From Polymyxa betae (taxonomy: Eukaryota > Endomyxa > Phytomyxea > Plasmodiophorida > Plasmodiophoridae): a DNA stretch of 64,000 nucleotides. This document shows positions 10,897 to 24,368 of this stretch, one piece after another; position 1 is the first letter of the stretch; every line of letters starts with the position of its first letter. Location of the stretch: assembly GCA_003693705.1 (NCBI GenBank), contig RBZT01000234.1:1-64000 (forward strand), given 5' to 3'. The translations under genes and the position numbers were made by a program. Under the pieces are notes generated by a model. The model had not been told where the DNA came from, made no database searches, and saw only the letters and a list, made by a program, of their open reading frames with translations.

Positions 10897-12798
10897 ATGG
10901 GCGCCGTCATCGAACGGGTCCTATTACTATTAATTATCATTCATATTAGCAGAATACGGGCGGCACCGTTGCAATGCTCCGATTTTGCCAACGATATTGT
11001 CGTGACGAAATCGCCGGTGCCTGGCAACGTCACATTGGCAATCACACAGACAATCAACGGCTCAGACGCCTTTGATTACCTCTGCTACTGCATAGCGTTT
11101 CCTGTCGGAAATAGGCTAATTTCGTTAGCAGATATCACAGGTCTAAACGTGACCAATGCAAACGTAAACCCAACGCTGTCGTCGTCATTTGGGCTGACAC
11201 TCCCCATAGCTAACAGTCGACGAGCTTCCACCTATATCGTCACTGCAATGCTTAACCAGTCTAAATCTACTGAGTCTACAAGGCCAGTTCCTTCCAAACG
11301 GGCCACCGTCCAATTGGATCGCATCCTTCGGAAACCTGGCAGTATTAGACTTATCTTACTCGCATATGCAGTACCTAGACATTGATGTATTAGCGATGCT
11401 AACAAAGCTGACGACATTGTAATTATAATCACCGTCACCTGCCCTGGCTGGTTTGACTGAAAATTCTGTCAGGGACTTACGAGCAAATGCTTTTGCGTTG
11501 CTGCCAAACGACCTCTTCGTGAACAATCCAAAATTAAATCAACTGTAAGGCGACACATTCGATATTTGCGTTTTCATTGAACCAATGTGCAGGTATTTGG
11601 ACAACAACTTTATCCTGGATCCACTACCGTTAGGGATATTCACGAACACGACGTCCTTGTCATTAGTGTAGGAATTAAGAGAGCCCTTATTGCGAGATCT
11701 CAATCATTACCCTGCTTAGTTCGCATTATAATACGCCAAGGTTGTCATGTTTACCTCCTGTTTCGTTCACTTCACCGTTCTCGCCCGGATCGCTGCCTGT
11801 TTGCTCGGTTATGAGCTCTTTTACTTCAGTAAAACTATCAGGAAGTAAGATACGAGATAACATTTAACAATACCTTTGAGTTTGGCTCATGCTTGAATCC
11901 TCCCTGGTTAGCTAAATGCTTGGCTGTTTTAGGTTCGATATCTTGTCGTCAGTTACGATTGTCATATCTGCAAGGCTGGGTGACAGAATCTGACCTGCCA
12001 GAAATCATCATCGATCTATCGATGATGTCCAGAATAGATTCCAGTCGGTTCGTTAACCCAGCTGTTATCCACCACGGAATGATGACATCCCTGGTCGTGG
12101 ACATCTTGCCAGCATGGCGTCAGGGCCAGGTCGAGGCCAAGTCTTTAGTTTATCTAATCAAGAACCAGCTGCTGGATCCAAATAGTATTTTGATGTCAGG
12201 CGTTATAACGAAGCAACTGACTACCAGCTCCGTCGTTGCAGATGTTCCTGTAATACGAAGGTACTGATTGATTGATATGGAGTAGCTTTCTACTGTTATG
12301 TTTTTCGCAAAGTGCTATTCTTGACGTTATGGTTAACGTGTTGTCCATGACGATAGGTTCTGTAAAATTACAGGGCTATACCAGGCTGATGCTGCAGTTT
12401 GCCCAACAGCTGGTGCAACTTTATCGGGTCTTCTGCCTTCCTGGGCGTATCCAGCTGCGGCGGTAGCTATTGGAATTCTAGTTGGGCTCTTTCTGAGATT
12501 CTGCTGTATGAGATGTCGTAGTAGATCGCCAGAAAGCAGAAGCCTGGCTCTGGTATGCTAGAGTTTGCGCCTTCTCACATGATGCAGTTTGCCCTTTTGC
12601 AATGTTTTTCAACTGGCATCTGCAATGACTTTTATTTGCTATCAGGGCAATGGCTCTACCTTGCAGCAAATGACGATGAAGGGCTCCTCTGTCCTTGTAC
12701 CAGTTGTGCAACCAATACAAGGATTATCTCCAAAAGCCGGCTTACATTCCAGTCTACCAGTAGTGTATTGCAACACTCATCAGTACTATAGCAACTGA
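10897..12798 (+). CDS. Leucine-rich-repeat type I membrane protein
   Basis: ATG at 10897 gives a signal peptide (VLLLLIIIHIS) and a Cys-containing N-terminal cap with several N-x-S/T sites. LRR units are visible in later exons: NWIASFGNLAVLDLSYS (~11325), DLRANAF...LF (~11475), and YLDNNF..LPLGIF..TTSL (~11590). A membrane-proximal region follows (11893-12260), then an exon starting near 12358 with a transmembrane helix (YPAAAVAIGILVGLFLRFCC) and basic RCRSRSP stop-transfer residues. A last exon from ~12646, joined in phase 0, gives a ~50-residue cytoplasmic tail ending at 12798. Resembles plant-like or oomycete-like LRR surface proteins without a kinase. The early exon joins are uncertain. 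Role in adhesion or recognition is inference. Confidence 0.7.
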
Positions 12799-12908
12799 TC
12801 ACAGGTATCTACTTCTTCAGCTTCGGTTTTTGAAAGTATTTGCTGACCAAAGATAGGATTTGGAAGAACAGGAACGTCGTCCCGTCTTCATTAGAAATAA
12901 TCACTTTA

Positions 12909-15900
12909 TTAAACTCGTATAGACATTCGGCATTTATCGACGACATCAGTTTTCAGAGATGTGCATTCTGGATTCTTTTTCAGAATTTTATGTGCCACTT
13001 CGATAGCTTCGATAAAACGCTTTGCATTCAGATAACTGAAAGCAAGCTTGTATCCTACAGAGCTAGAAGTTTCTCGATGGCATTGCCAGGCGTTTTCAAA
13101 ATATTGTGCAGCGTCGTTGTAGTTCTTCTCTTGATTCATAATTTCACCAAGAAGCTCCCAAGCTTTAGCCGAAGATCGGTTTTGAACCAATGCTTTTCTG
13201 CAAAGCTTCTGTGCCATTTCACTCGAGCCTGCCTGTCAAGAAGACGTCAGATTTGTAAACAAGAACCAAAACAGAAACAGCAATTCAAAGAAATCGAATA
13301 CTTAAAAAAAGGTCTTACCGCAATATACATTTCTGCTAGCATCAACCAGCTCCTTTCAAACTCATCCGCATACTTATGACCAGTAGGCATATTGGCAATA
13401 ATCCTGAGCGAGTCATAGATTTCAATATTGACAAAAAAAAATTACATTCGATTGACGAACTTTAACTGATTTCTTGCCTTCGATGAGTCTTTTTGGGCCA
13501 AAAACGCATGAGCTAATGTCAGGTATGCTGGCACAAACTCGCGGTCTGCCTGAATCATTTCGATAAGTTTAGAGATCACACTGTTAACTTGGTCGTGATT
13601 GTTTGAGGTGATGGTAATACAGGCCCGAAGGATTTGAGCATTTCTTGTGCCTTCTTCGTCACCTTCTACTTTCTGTTCGTATTCTGCAAGCAGCTGAGTA
13701 GCCGACTCTACACGCTGCTCCACCTATAAGGAGGGTATAAGCAAGAAATCGCTAAAAATAACCAGAACTTACAGCACTTGAAATTAACTCTTGATACTCT
13801 GAATTTAAATACACATCGATCATTTGAGATAAAGCTCGTTTGGACCAGACGGGATCCGTTCGTGCCAAATTGAAGTTATGTAATGCGTCACGAGGTTTCT
13901 TCTCATACAAGTTCACGATTCCCTGAATAAAAAAGCGCTTAATCATAAAAGCTCCTCCAATCGGCCAGATTACCTCAATAAACGACAGGCAAGAGTTAGG
14001 GTTTTCTCCGAATGCTGTTTTGGTCGCATTAAGAAACTTCTCGGCTTCGTTCAACTGTCCAGATCGCTTCAAGCATTGAATCAAGCTATCCAGAGCATAC
14101 AGGTCCTTGGGATTGGATTCCAAAATGGACTTGAAATAATTGGCTGCACTCTGAAACAATTAGCGGCCTAACAATCCACAGGTTCTACAGAGAGAAATAC
14201 CTCCTGCTCATTCAGCTTGAATTTAATCTCAGCTAACATGAGCTGTGCTTTCTCGTGCTTTGGAGAAACATTCAATAAGGCGTCCAAAGCCTTCTGGCAT
14301 TCCTGACTATCACCCGAAGCAAGTTTTAGCTGGGCTAGAGAAAGCAGCGCCTCTTCGTGAGAGGGACATAATCGAATGGCTTCAGCATAATATAACTCCA
14401 CCTGGTCGAGAGCCTTGGTTCTTCTCATAACAGCGGCAAGCTGGCAAGCAATTGTACTGTGGAGATTTATAAGAAGCTAATTGAGGAAGCAAATTGGTCA
14501 CTCTACCCAGCCTTGTCTCGTTGCACTTCCACTGAAGCATCATTCGCTCCAGACATTTTCGTGGCATCAAGAACGCGTTTCTGAAGAGAATAGGCTTGCT
14601 GCAGAGAATGAATTTCGTCCTTGGTTTGGTGCAAACGGTTGTAGATTTCGGTCAGAAGCAGCAACGCATTGACACGATCTGGAACACAATTTCCAGATGA
14701 TTCCCCTTCCTGAGAACGAGATTAGTAGCTGCTTATGACATAAGGAATGAAGAGCAGACCGATTGTGACGAATTTGTAGAAGAGCCACCAGCTTTTGTCA
14801 TCACTTGCTCTGCTTCCTGGAATCGCCCGAGATTGAAAAGTAATCTGGACAGCTCTGTGCTTAACAAAAGTCCCTGCTGTTCGCTTTTATTTTCAGCAAT
14901 CGTTTTCTCATAATATGCGACCGCCCTCTAATTAACGATTAGACTGAAGACCATATGACAATGAAGAGAAAAATGCAAACCGCATAATCATGGCAGGTGA
15001 CCAAGGCACTCCCAATCCTGGAATAAATGCTCGGATCCAGATTTTGTCCCGTGCTCCGAGCATATTCGACAACTTGCTCAAAGACTTTGATGGCTTTCAT
15101 TGGCTCTTGAATTCGAAGGTACGCATCAGCTAACAGTTGTCGTGTATGAAGCGAAGGTGCGCTCTGAGCCAACTCCTCGAAACATCGAATATATTCTCGG
15201 CGATTGTGATGATAAAACAGATAAATATTCGCAATCGCCAATCGCGCCCGCGAAAGGTATGGCGATGTTTCACCGATCTTCTTTAACATCTTCAATGCAC
15301 CGTCGACTGAAAATATCAGCTGTAAGAAACGGCAGAGACAGAAAACAGGACAGTTACCGTCAGAGCGACAAAGGCATGCAAGCTCAGCATCAGCAAGCAG
15401 AATGCGATCAAATTCGCAAGATCCATCAAACTCATTCCGAGCATCCTGGAGGATTTTCGCAGCTTCTGGAGCCATTTTTTGTTTGGCATGAATTTGTGCT
15501 GAGACTAAAAATAACGATACTCGCTCGTAGTCGGGTACTTTAACCTTTGACGATTTGAATCGAACACCTACAAGATTCTCGGATGAAAACGACGAGTAGA
15601 AAATATAGGAACACATTTACCTGGAAGATTCATAGCTGATTGAATCAACGCCAGAGCCTCGTTTGATTTTCCACGGGAATCCAGAATCAAGCTCTTCATG
15701 ATATGGTACGTGACAGTATGCTGGACTTCGAAATTCAGAGATATCGCTTCCTGAAGAGCATCGGCAGCCTCCGAGTAATTCTGCTTTTCGATGTGAATCT
15801 GAACCTGTAGCATCCGAGGCTCGACAGCACTGGGATCTAGACGAGTGCAGCTCTGGAGAATTTGATCGGATTCAACGAGTTTGCCATCTAAGAATAACAC

Positions 15901-18095
15901 TCGAGCAAGCAGTAGATGAGGACGAAGTTGGGAAGGCAGAAGCTTAGTGCAGACATTAAGCACATCTGATGCTAATCCTAAAGCTGGACGAGGTGGATCG
16001 CATTTCTGCGTATCATGTCAGCTGATTACTGCTATAAACAGTGCTACGAACATTTCTGGGAGATGATCCGATGGCGTTCAGTAGTTCTTCAATGACAGAT
16101 TGAAAATACTCGGTCTTGTAATTTACCAGAAATTCAGGAGTGAACCTAACCTAACAAGCGTGTGAGATGGATCAAGAGAGCATTCATATTTGATAACATC
16201 GGCATATTTCTTGAAATGCATCTCAAGAGCTTTGCAGAAAAGATTAGCAGCAGAGCCATCAGCGCCTCCTTGCCTTTTCATTAGGATTCCTTTCATTGTG
16301 AGCAATTCGATGGTGGATTCACTCTCCACATCCGACTCTTTCTGTAATTCGATCAGATTAGAAATTCGATCTATTAATATCGGCAAAATCAACTAAACAA
16401 CGAATCCAATGAGAAAATTACAATCGAAAATCGCAACCTGGATTTCGCTTAAAAACTCCAATTCGTGAGCAGCATCGGCTAATTGACCACGGACGATCTT
16501 GCATCTGATCATTCCATACAACGCAAGCATGTTGCTTTCGTCCAGCTGAGATGCTTCACTGTACAGCTGAAGTGCACTGGAAATATCATCCATTAGGAAT
16601 GCCTGATAAGCTTGTTGACTACGAATGGTTGAACTCGACGGATCGAGACGAGCTGCAGATTCAATGCATAAACGACTGTAAAGCCAATTAGCATAAAGCA
16701 ACAACCAAGTTCCAAAACGAAACTAAATCTGCAACAAAGGTATTCTTGCATCTGAAATATGAGCAGAAATTTGAAGCAGCTTAAAGGCATTACGCGAGTT
16801 CTGATATATGCCTGTTTCCAGCACTAAACGTACACAAAAGCCGGCTAATGTCGTAATAGAGAATAGAATTCTGAGATTCCACCGCGGCAACCGAATCGAC
16901 CAGGTCTTGAGCCGCAGAAACCGCTCGTGTTAGATCTGAGTTCCGAGAAAGCAAAAGAAAGATATCTAATATCTACCAGCGTATAAGAACGGGTGCAAAC
17001 AGCGAATTGCTCATAGTCCAACCTTAGCATCGATGTTTTTCGGATCCTTCTTGAGAATGCTTTGGACGGATTCGTTTGCGTCATCTGGGAGGCACAGACA
17101 GAGCTGAATTCTCGCTTTCTCAAGAAATCCAGGATAAAAAGACGGTTCTGAAGTAATGACTTGGTTGATGCTTTCTTCAGCTAGCTTAAGACGCTGGTTC
17201 AGCTCATACCATTTAGCTCTTCCAAGCAGAAGCTATCAAACATGGTCAAATTAAACAGCACAGCATCAGATAGGAGAGCATACCTCTAACGGCTTGCTTT
17301 GATCCCCAATGATGGTTAAAGCTTGGTTGAAATACATCAAACTCTTCTGAGATAACGTCTCATTGTCACATGTCAAGTTAACCCATCCGATTAATATTAG
17401 CGCCTCGAGGTTGTCTTTATTGTCTCCCAGTACTCGTTCTAGACATTGCCTAGCTTGCGCGTGCTTCCCAATCAGCCAGAAATAAGTCGCCGCGAATAAC
17501 AACGTTCCCGGATCTTTCTGTTCGATAATCAATAAATCCAGGGTTTACAGACCGCCATAAATTATGTGGAAAACCAATTTGAGAACATAAAACAGCACTG
17601 ACAGTCCTCGATGAAGCTTTTAACTGAGACTTCAAACCTGATACCGCATCGCTGTCTATTTTGCAATCAGACAGAGGCTTTTAACTGCTGATCACGAAAA
17701 AGCAAACCTGTTCGTTTGAGAGCAGAGAGCAGAGCTGACGTAATGGCGAGGCCCATAACTGGTGAATTCTGCATGCTTTGTAATTCAGTGATGACGTCAT
17801 TTCCGTATGAACCTGTCCAGCATGAGTACAAACAAAATAACCCTACAAAATGTGGTCGTATAGTGAAACTCTGCTTTCATTCAGCTGATGTTATACACAA
17901 AATGAAACATTGAAATAAAAATATCGCCAAACCCTGTTGAATTATAGCGATTGATTTCCAGAACCGGGCAAAGTCACGTTCTGGCGCCCCATGAAATTGC
18001 AGCTTTTGTTCACAGAGCATCTGGACATGGCGAAAGAAGCCTCGCCTGCCATAATAACTGACAAGTTGCTGGAAATACGGCGTCGTCTGCGACAT
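12909..18095 (-). CDS. IFT139 (TTC21): Intraflagellar transport protein 139 (TPR protein, IFT-A complex)
   Basis: A long tetratricopeptide-repeat protein of the IFT-A complex, needed for retrograde transport in cilia. ATG at 18095 starts MSQTTPYFQQLVSYYGRRGF, matching the conserved N-terminus of TTC21 proteins. Successive exons keep family-specific landmarks: LLFAATYFWLIGKHAQARQC (17.5 kb), GMIRCKIVRGQLADAAHELE (16.5 kb), LLLARVLFLDGKLVESDQIL (15.9 kb), LAIANIYLFYHHNRREYIRC (15.2 kb), HNFNLARTDPVWSKRAL (13.85 kb), and the C-terminus GYKLAFSYLNAKRFIEAIEV ending in RMSIRV at 12909. About a dozen short introns are inferred. The neighbouring LRR gene ends 111 bp away, converging on it. This gene indicates that the organism builds flagella. 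Confidence 0.92.
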
Positions 18096-18202
18096 ATGAG
18101 CATGAAAGCATCACTACTCACAAGCACAATCGTCACAGATGACGTTGCCGACGCCTGGCCCTGGGTGTTTGTATACGATGATCGGTAATCCTCGAAACAC
18201 AT

Positions 18203-18724
18203 TTTGAAGCCAGCTACAAGAATTAACCTTAAGCGATATCATGACAGCCCAAATACTTTTATCGCATTAGAATACATTCTATACAAGACCAGACTTGAAA
18301 AATACATATCGAAATTATGGCATTTTGTTTAGAACTTTTGGGACACAATCTCAACGAGGCAGCTCGGTAGAAGTGGCCAAGCCGGCCAGGTTCAGCGGTC
18401 AACTGTGTGAAGCTATCAACTCGTTCATCGATAGTTCGACATACCGGTACTATACTTTTCGGTTTTATTCCTGTTGCTCAATGTTTGGCATTTGTTATAG
18501 AGAGTCCAAACCGAAATCTCTCCGCGAGATTGCTTGACTGGTTTAACTGCGTGTTGATTACTTTATGTTCAGTAGGTGCCAGCAAAAGTAACGAATGTAA
18601 TTCGGCGGATTCACTGTCGTTTTGTAAGGCGACGCGGATTGCGCTACAGCAGCAAGGCGCCGCAGTCTGCAGCCATAAGGCGGTTTATGTTTCGTCCAGC
18701 GAGCTCACATTAAAGAGTAAAACG
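18203..18724. other. Intergenic region between divergent IFT139 and glycosyltransferase genes
   Basis: No motif-bearing frame is seen. Both flanking genes start away from it, so it probably holds both promoters (including 18096-18202). Confidence 0.5.
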
Positions 18725-20467
18725 ATGCTCTCGTCGGGCTCTGCATCGTCTCTGTTAACCAAGAGACGCGCCTCAGATTCGCCTGATTTGCTACTGAAGC
18801 GTCGTCTGCATCATCGCCGCTCGAAATGGCGCTGCACACGTACCCAGGTTATGCTGCTTTCCCTTATATCGCTGACAGGTACAAATCACCAAAAACATTT
18901 TGAGACTGGTTTCCATGTGCTTTTGTATGTCTGAATTCAGAATAGGCGTGTTTGCGATAGTTGGATGGACCATGTATATGTCTCGTCCTGCTCAATTACA
19001 GTGGCGAGTCAACGATATTTGTGGATATAAATCGAGCCTTTACGACACGAACGTAACCAGCCAGCTTCCACCTGGGAACTATTTTATAGCTGCAAATTTT
19101 CATCAGAATGAAAAAGTTCTGCCGCATATATTGCACGAAATTCTCAGGTACTCGATTATATTCGTCCTGTCTGGGTTTCGGTCGTCAAGTTTTTGATAAT
19201 AATCAGGTTTTCGGGCTTGTTCAATGAAGGGAACCGGGTGTTTGTCTCAGTGTTTGAGTCTGGCTCATCAGATCTTACCAAAGAATGGCTTACGTATTTC
19301 GAGGATGTCCTGAAGGCTCGTCAGGTTCCAAATAGGATCGTGACATCCGAATCTGTTCGACTTCAGGACGAGCCCAGGATCGATTTTCTTGTTCGCGTCA
19401 GGAATAAGGCGCTTGAGCCGCTTTTTCATCAGAGTTCACTTGAATTTGTGCCTGATTATGTCCTGTTCTTGAACGATGTGGTATTTAGAATTTCAGCGTT
19501 TTCAAGAATTCATTATTTCTTAAAATCTTTATTGACGTCGTCAATTTTTCAAGTATGCGAGGCTCTTATTTGGGTTCTAGTTTTTATGTCGAGATGATAT
19601 GATTCGTCTGGCGCAGCGCGTTTCAATGCCGGAAACCGATATGGCGTGCGGGCTGGATTTTTTTTTCAATAACGAAGTGGCTGGTTCCACTGATTTATGG
19701 TTCTATGATACCTGGGTTGCCAGAGATATTGAGGGAAATAATTTAGCACCACTGCATCCGTTCTTCAGTAGACCAGAGGATCAAAAAAAACTGACCCGAT
19801 CTGATCCAATCCCAGTGTAAGTCGAGTTGTTTCAGTCTTACTTTTGAGGACTGTTCTGATTATTGTTAGGTTCTGCTGCTGGAACGGCTTGGTTGCGGTC
19901 AAAGCAAAGCCTTTCCTTGAAGGCATCCGTTTCAGGTCTGAACACGAATCAAACTGTGCTGCATCCGAGTGCACCCATCTTTGCAGAGACCTATGGAATT
20001 CTGGTAAGTTTCATTAGAATTCATCAGCATTCTGTACAGTTTTTTCATTTGTGTCCGACGTTTCACAGTCCTTCATTGATCAAACGTAGAAATTCAGCTG
20101 TATAACAGGCTATCAGCATATTGTGATTGATCCGGCAGTAGCTGTTGGATATAACTATCAAGTTGCAAGTCATTTGGCTGTAAGACCTCCGGCTGGGGTC
20201 GGATCCTTTCATAGCAATCCATTTGCTGTTGTCGAATACCCCAAAACCCTTCCGACTGACTTCATGTGTCATAGTGTGGTAGGAAAGGACAACCATCCCT
20301 CGGTATGTTTCCAGATTCGTTGCCAGTGCTTCATGCTGATGATGGATGCTAGATTAGAAGAAGGCTGCCAATCTCAAAGCATGAATCAGCGCCGTAGCTC
20401 TCTGTGTGCAAAAAACGTGAGAGTGTACAAATATGATGATTCATTACCAAATGTAAGATTTCTGTAA
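18725..20467 (+). CDS. CAP59/CMT1-family glycosyltransferase (GT69-type alpha-1,3-mannosyltransferase)
   Basis: Six exons join in phase: 18725-18878, 18946-19147, 19207-19480, 19581-19816, 19870-20003 and 20109-20467, giving 452 residues. A basic cytosolic tail (~45 residues) is followed by a signal-anchor (LLSLISLTGVFAIVGWTMYM), typical of Golgi type II enzymes. The catalytic region shows the family blocks: YFIAANFHQNEKVLPHILHE, VFVSVFESGSSDLTKEWL, RIDFLVRVRNKALEPL, DYVLFLNDVFLCRDDMIRLA, MACGLDFFFN, WFYDTWVARDIEG, and PVFCCWNGLVAVKAKPF. In fungi these enzymes act in capsule or glycan mannosylation; the substrate here is unknown. The tail converges on the F-box gene with a 33 bp gap. Confidence 0.88.
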
Positions 20468-20500
20468 ATGCCGAGAATAATACAATTTGATTTATCAATG

Positions 20501-21631
20501 TTACCAATTAATGGGGATGAAGCAGAATTCTTTTGAGGGTATTTTAAAGTTACAATCAATTTCCAAGTTCTCATTCAATGATGCCAGTCTGATGAAATGC
20601 AGACGATTGTAAGCACCTACTTCATGATTCAATACGCCTGTCTAGTGAACGTCTAAGAGCAATTTACCTGGGACCGTTGTGGAAATTTTGACTTTGATGC
20701 CTGCCACCATATGTCGCATCGATACCACCATGCTAACGCTTTTCTTCTTCGCTTTGTACTGACCTGCAGGAAAGGTCTTAGAATAACCGATTCTCGCTTT
20801 AAACAAACGGCAAGGTTTTGACCGAGTTCAGAAACGATTGAACTCAAAATACAGCTGCCGTCACACCTTGGAATACGTGCGATTGTGGATAATCGCCTGG
20901 ATGACATTGACGATATTTAGGTATGAAAGTACCTGGCGGGTCATTCAGCAAAGCATAATGCACCTGGATTAAGAGTGAGATTAAGCAAATGCTGTTAACC
21001 ATCTAGTTTACAGTTCCATCGCAAAAGAATCGAATGTATCTATAGTATGAGAAGCGCTGAGGGCGATATCCAGACAATTCTGTTCCTTTCGCCCAGTAGC
21101 TTACGTGAAGGTAATAAAATCCATCGAACCGTAAATGAGGCTCATGGATAAATTTCTGAATATCAAATTCAGATGCCATGCCAATTCTGCAAAGACGGTA
21201 ACCTAACCTGCTTCCAATCGGATTTCAATGAAGGCTGTCTTGGGATTGACTGCTCACCAAACTGGGCAGCATAAACGCCTTGCCACAGATTGGACTGAGC
21301 AGCAACTCGGTGCCATAGCCATGAAAGGCATGCACATCGGGCCAGACTAAACGAAGGTTCACGAATCCGTTGAAAACAGGGCCAAAAACTTACCTATATC
21401 CGTCAAGAAATGAGAATATTAGCGAAAGTTGATCCGAATCGAAAGGGAAGTCACTGAATAAACGCTAAGTTCGGACAACACATCAGCATCCTGTCGAATT
21501 CGGTACAAGTTCGGTCTAATTTCGATCCCAACAGGGCGATGAACATTTACATGATTTACAGAGTGGGATAGATCGGGAACGAGCCCAAGCCGTTCCATGC
21601 ATGGTCTCGGAACCGATCTTAGCACAGCCAT
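20501..21631 (-). CDS. F-box protein, FBXO9-like
   Basis: It recruits substrates to SCF ubiquitin ligases. The F-box is split by an intron: PFDSDQLSLIFSFLDG (~21410) then LARCACLSWLWHRVAAQSNL (~21300). Next come the FBXO9 core blocks LRFDGFYYLHVSYWAKGTEL and FSYYRYIRFFCDGTV (21.0-21.15 kb), VHYALLNDPP (~20950), GQYKAKKKSVSMVV (~20765) and the terminal exon AYNRLHFIRLASLNENL ending at 20501. The start at 21631 is the first ATG of the upstream open exon and is uncertain. Its join to the F-box exon would need a very short (~26 bp) intron, or an unseen alternative start. Confidence 0.75.
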
Positions 21632-22324
21632 GGCCACACTTATCAAAATAGCGTAGCGCCAGACACGTCAGCGAAGCACCCGGTCTGCGTACTGTACCAA
21701 TTATTATTCCAAGCGCACCGACTTGTTTTACAATTTTCGGAAGCTATCTAGAATGACCGCATGCCAGCTGTCACTGTCTTCGCATCGTCGGGATCTTATC
21801 ATGTTACTACAAAATCTTGATGATTTTCTAGAAAAAACGACGCCAAATCTGACATGTCTGAAATTGAACTGTGTAAAACCATGGTCACGGATTCTCTAAC
21901 CAATAAGCTGCCGGAAGTTTAGCACAGTCAGGCAATCAGTCGTCAGCTTGTTCAGGCAGCACAAAATTGGATGGAATCCAGAATTTATCGGCGCCCCTCG
22001 AAAGCTTTGGCTGCCTGTTCACAGCTTCCACGAGTAAAGAGCGGGACAGATGGCATCGAGCCTTCTGCCCTACGTGCGTGCTCAATCGAGCAACAGATCG
22101 AAGAAAAACAACTTTTTGAATCAGATTGGCTACGGAACTTTTAGCGCGCCTATAAGCGTGAGCACAATGGTGATTGCAGGAATGGGTTGAATGAGAAATG
22201 AGTCCGCAGGTAGGCCGCGCCTCCTGAGTGTTTAAAGGCAAGGCCTCCTGGATTCTTTTTCGGTCTCACTTTATTAATTTTAATTTCCTGTATCGGCTTG
22301 CAGCTGTTGGCGAACAGCTCGGCG

Positions 22325-24368
22325 ATGCTGCAAACGCCAGCGGCGCCGTCGAACTGGCCGCATGCGATAGATTCTCTGTATGATAATGGAAAACGCCGGC
22401 GCAAACAGTATTTTCCCGATGGGTTACCGGGCATGTATTTGCTCAGCAAAACCGAAGTCGCCGACGATATTGACTTGATCGAGGCGGATGCTGACCGGAC
22501 AGGTTTCAGTGCTCGGCGTAGAGCCTGCCGATCTGATGCCAAAGACGAAGCTGAAATGGATCTTGATCTTGGGTACGAAGTTTGGTTATTTATTTACACT
22601 TTGGCATTTAATCGGTCATAAATGGCATCATGATTAAGTTGAGGAGCATTATTTCGTTTCTGTCAATTTTCACTGTTTTTTGCTTTCTTACTGTTTTCGT
22701 TGCTAATTTACAATCTGATATATCTTCACAGAGAGATAGCTAGCGGCGTTCAAAATGGCAATGGAGGACAGAATAAAGCATCTAAGCGTCAACGACTTCT
22801 GGAAAGAATTCTGGATGAACACGGCATCAGGGAAGATGCCCGTGTTGAATTGACCAAGGTTTGGTCGACCGTCTTTTTTCAAAAGAGAAACGTTTGCTGA
22901 ATTCTCGCATGTTTGCTCTACTGTTTTCAATGTACTATATACGATGCTTAAAATGTTTAGGCTCGACGAGCTCTTGATGATATCGGGGAACAAATTCTGG
23001 CGATTGGCGATGAGACTGCAAGAGTCGAAAGACATATCGGTAATCTGCTGTTTTTTTGCAGCTTATTATCCGTTTTTATTAAAATTTGCGATTTAGCGCA
23101 ATGTAAGGCTGAAGAGGATTCTTTGAAAAGAATCCTCTTTAAAAAACACAGTGAACTCCAACAGATCACCGAAGAGTTCGAACAGATCAGGACGGTTTTT
23201 CTAATGAAGATTGATGCAGAGACTGAGAACATAACGAAAACAGAAGAGCAGGTAATTTTCTGAAGCGATGTTTTCCCAGACAAGATCTGTTGTGTATTGC
23301 GTTATTCACTTGGCTCTATTTCTCGGTTGAAACTGTACCAACACGCTGTCCAGATTGACGTTTTCGTTCGCTATGAGCAGACATTGGCCGAAAGGAATAA
23401 TGCGATCAGCTCACAACAGAAAGAGATTGAAGCATTGAAGCATGAACTTTCTGTTTTGAAACAGTGTACTGACTATCGGCAAGCCAAGACCGAACCAGTC
23501 TATCATAATGGCGTCGTGGAAGTCGAAGAGGCTTCTGGATCCGTCGGGACGCCCTCAATTGATTTCTTTATGCAGCGATGTTCTACAGAACTGCAAGATT
23601 TCACAAATCATGTCAAGACTCTCACAGTTCATCTGACTGATATTGAGCAACAAAAAATTGATTTGGAGCAACGGCTGCGGCATAGCATGTTGCAGTTGGA
23701 ATCCGCTCAAAACGAGATCAAGAAACAGTCTGATATTGAGGCACAGTTAAAGGCAGAAAATGCTGCATTAAAAGAGAACGTTGAAAGGGCCCAGGGAGAG
23801 GCGAAGAAGATCGCAAAGATGACGGAACATTTATCTTGCGATGTGGAGATGGGAAATGAGCGAATTGCGGCTTTTCAAATGGTTGTCGAGGCTGCAGACC
23901 AGCGCGTTCGAGTCGCCGAACAAAGGCTTCATGAGGTTACCCACGCCCAGGCAGTTTTAAAAGGTGCAAACATCCAGTTGCAGGTTTGCTTCATTCTCAG
24001 TCCTGTTTCGGCGCTTATTGAGTGTTTTTTAGAGAAAATTGACGCAGTTGGCTGAACAATATCAAGCTTTAAAACAAGAGCGAGATGGTTTAGAAATGGA
24101 TCTTGCCGGCGGTGGAAATGGCTCTCCTCCGTCGCCTCTTGCCCAAGGCTTTGAAGACGATAGGCAAGATAACAATGTCTCATCCAACAATGTCTCCGAT
24201 ATTTATGATAACGGCGTCTTGGACGACAACGGTGACGGTGAGACCATGGCTTCAGGCGTGGTTCAACAGTCTCCGATGCACCCAGAAGAAGTCACAACGA
24301 CCGTTCGAAAAGTTGGTCGTCCGAGTAATAAGTCACTAGCGTCTCGTAGACGTTCGTCTCGAGCCTAG
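22325..24368 (+). CDS. Coiled-coil protein with basic C-terminal tail
   Basis: ATG at 22325 (MLQTPAAPSNWPHAID). Exons follow with QRLLERILDEHGIREDARVE (22.8 kb), ARRALDDIGEQILAIGDETA (22.97 kb), AEEDSLKRILFKKHSELQQI (23.1 kb) and a long heptad-rich exon (23.35-23.98 kb, e.g. LEQRLRHSMLQLESAQNEIK). The last exon has an acidic Asp/Asn-rich linker and ends in KVGRPSNKSLASRRRSSRA, which resembles an AT-hook plus nuclear localisation signal. The family is not recognised; it could be a chromatin- or kinetochore-associated coiled coil, but that is inference. Confidence 0.7.
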
